Below, in pieces: positions 5,941 to 6,598 of a stretch of DNA of 6,598 nt (within the stretch, counting starts at the first letter, position 1; every line of letters starts with the position of its first letter). The translations under genes and the position numbers were made by a program. The notes under the pieces are model-generated. The model was not told the DNA's origin. It worked only from the letters and a program-made list of their open reading frames with translations, and did no database searches. Source of the DNA: Flavobacteriaceae bacterium (GTDB lineage Bacteria > Bacteroidota > Bacteroidia > Flavobacteriales > Flavobacteriaceae); contig CANEXR010000166.1 in NCBI GenBank assembly GCA_947443815.1, positions 1 through 6,598 on the forward strand, written 5' to 3'.

Positions 5941-6598
5941 CTAATAGTTTAAAATCAACTCTTTAATCAAAAGCCTAACCTTGGGTTCCGCTTTTTTGGC
6001 TGCTTCTAAAACTTCATCATGGGATATTGTATCAATACTAAATGCATCTCCCATATCAGTAATAACCGAAATACCAAAGGTTTCTAAATTCATATGCCGG
6101 GCTACAATGACCTCGGGTACAGTTGACATCCCCACACAATCAGCTCCCAGAATTTTAACCATTCTATATTCTGCCAAAGTTTCAAAAGTGGGACCTTGCA
6201 AACCCAAATAAATCCCATCTTGTACGGTTATAGCTAAAGCTGTAGCAATAGTCTTTACTTTGGCAATCCTTTTTCGGGAATATGGTTCGCTCATGTTTAC
6301 AAAACGGGGACCAAAACGCTCGTCATTTTTTCCCCGCAACGGATGCTCTGGGCACATATTAATATGATCATTAATAATAACTATAGTACCCACTTTATAA
6401 TCAGGATTAACGCATCCCGAGGCATTCGAAACAATTAATTTTTCGACACCCAAATATTTCATCACCCGAACCGGAAAAGTAACTTCTTACATGGAATACC
6501 CTTCATAAAAATGAAATCGACCCTGCAGGGTCACTACATTCTTAGTGCCAATAGTCCCAAAAACCAAAGCCCCTTTGTGATCTTGAACAGTTGAAATG
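5941..6598 (-). pseudogene. punA: Purine nucleoside phosphorylase, interrupted by an in-frame stop (5' end outside window)
   Basis: Intact family members cleave purine nucleosides with phosphate for purine salvage. Reading this frame to the right edge gives continuous PNP homology, aligned from my recollection of human PNP. In order are KGALVFG, the phosphate-binding GRFHFYEG (6499-6522), GYSM, a TAA stop at 6487-6489, then EVTFPVRVMKYLGVEKL, NASG, NPLRG-like HPLRGKNDERFG, GPTFET with the substrate-binding Glu (codon 6181-6183), MSTVPEVIVARH and a normal C-terminus. The stop replaces one residue (Trp in human PNP; CAA or GAA is the likely ancestor) with no frameshift. The longest open stretch, 174 codons from a GTG at 6463-6465, is thus a remnant that would lack the phosphate site. 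Conserved Gly and Phe positions also read Cys (codons 6412-6414 and 6352-6354). Either the gene is decaying or the stop is a base error. The family call is secure; pseudogene status depends on the single base. Confidence 0.8.
5969..5997 (+). terminator. Likely terminator of the kinase transcript, embedded in the PNP coding end
   Basis: AAAAGC (5969-5974) pairs with GCTTTT (5990-5995). AACC (5977-5980) pairs with GGTT (5984-5987) around a TTG loop. The two stems are separated by a CT/CC internal loop. Six T (5992-5997) close the right side. It begins 29 bases after the kinase stop, in the right place and orientation to end that transcript, yet it lies wholly within the last codons of the opposing PNP gene. 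On the minus strand the U-run is only four, so it is weaker for PNP. Confidence 0.6.

Noticed and set aside
5981..6211. 76-codon plus-strand frame opposite PNP
   Set aside because: It is a mirror of PNP codons with no start context or recognisable motif.
5941..6465. A complete 174-residue PNP gene
   Set aside because: Homology continues upstream in the same frame beyond a TAA codon, so this is the downstream part of a longer interrupted gene.

Overview
The window looks like a stretch of chromosome from a member of the Bacteroidota, most likely Flavobacterium or a close relative. The evidence is strong AT richness, A-rich leaders without clear Shine-Dalgarno sites, two matches to the Bacteroidota -7 promoter motif TAnnTTTG, and proteins that read like flavobacterial versions of LipA, GAPDH and a TPR-type hybrid histidine kinase. 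It is mostly ordinary core-genome content. I see no mobile element, CRISPR array, tRNA or rRNA, and no gene-free stretch longer than about 205 bases.

Left part (1-1579): the C-terminal two thirds or so of a TonB-like energy transducer, cut by the window edge, converges on a secreted M48 zinc metalloprotease. A strong bidirectional hairpin terminator lies between them. The 205-base spacer from 1580 to 1784 is divergent. It holds a promoter for the protease overlapping a perfect 18-bp palindrome, and a separate promoter for lipA.

Middle part (1800-5939): three genes run rightwards. They are lipA (lipoyl synthase), a phosphorylating glyceraldehyde-3-phosphate dehydrogenase that begins with TTG, and a 721-residue membrane hybrid histidine kinase with a periplasmic TPR sensor. 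A long stem-loop fills much of the lipA-gap spacer. Only 16 bases separate gap from the kinase, with no promoter motif visible there, so those two are probably co-transcribed.

Right part (5940-6598): a purine nucleoside phosphorylase gene lies on the minus strand, its stop codon one base from that of the kinase. Reading it past the obvious start shows that the gene continues to the window edge in the same frame and is interrupted by one TAA codon, just after the phosphate-binding GRFHFYEG motif. It is therefore probably a pseudogene, or a base-call error. The kinase appears to use a terminator hairpin embedded in the 3' coding end of this opposing gene.

Functionally the genes cover nutrient uptake (TonB), envelope proteolysis (M48), cofactor assembly (LipA), glycolysis (GAPDH), signalling (kinase) and purine salvage (PNP). 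They do not form one dedicated system. The points most worth following up are the broken PNP gene, the gap-kinase coupling and the embedded terminator.
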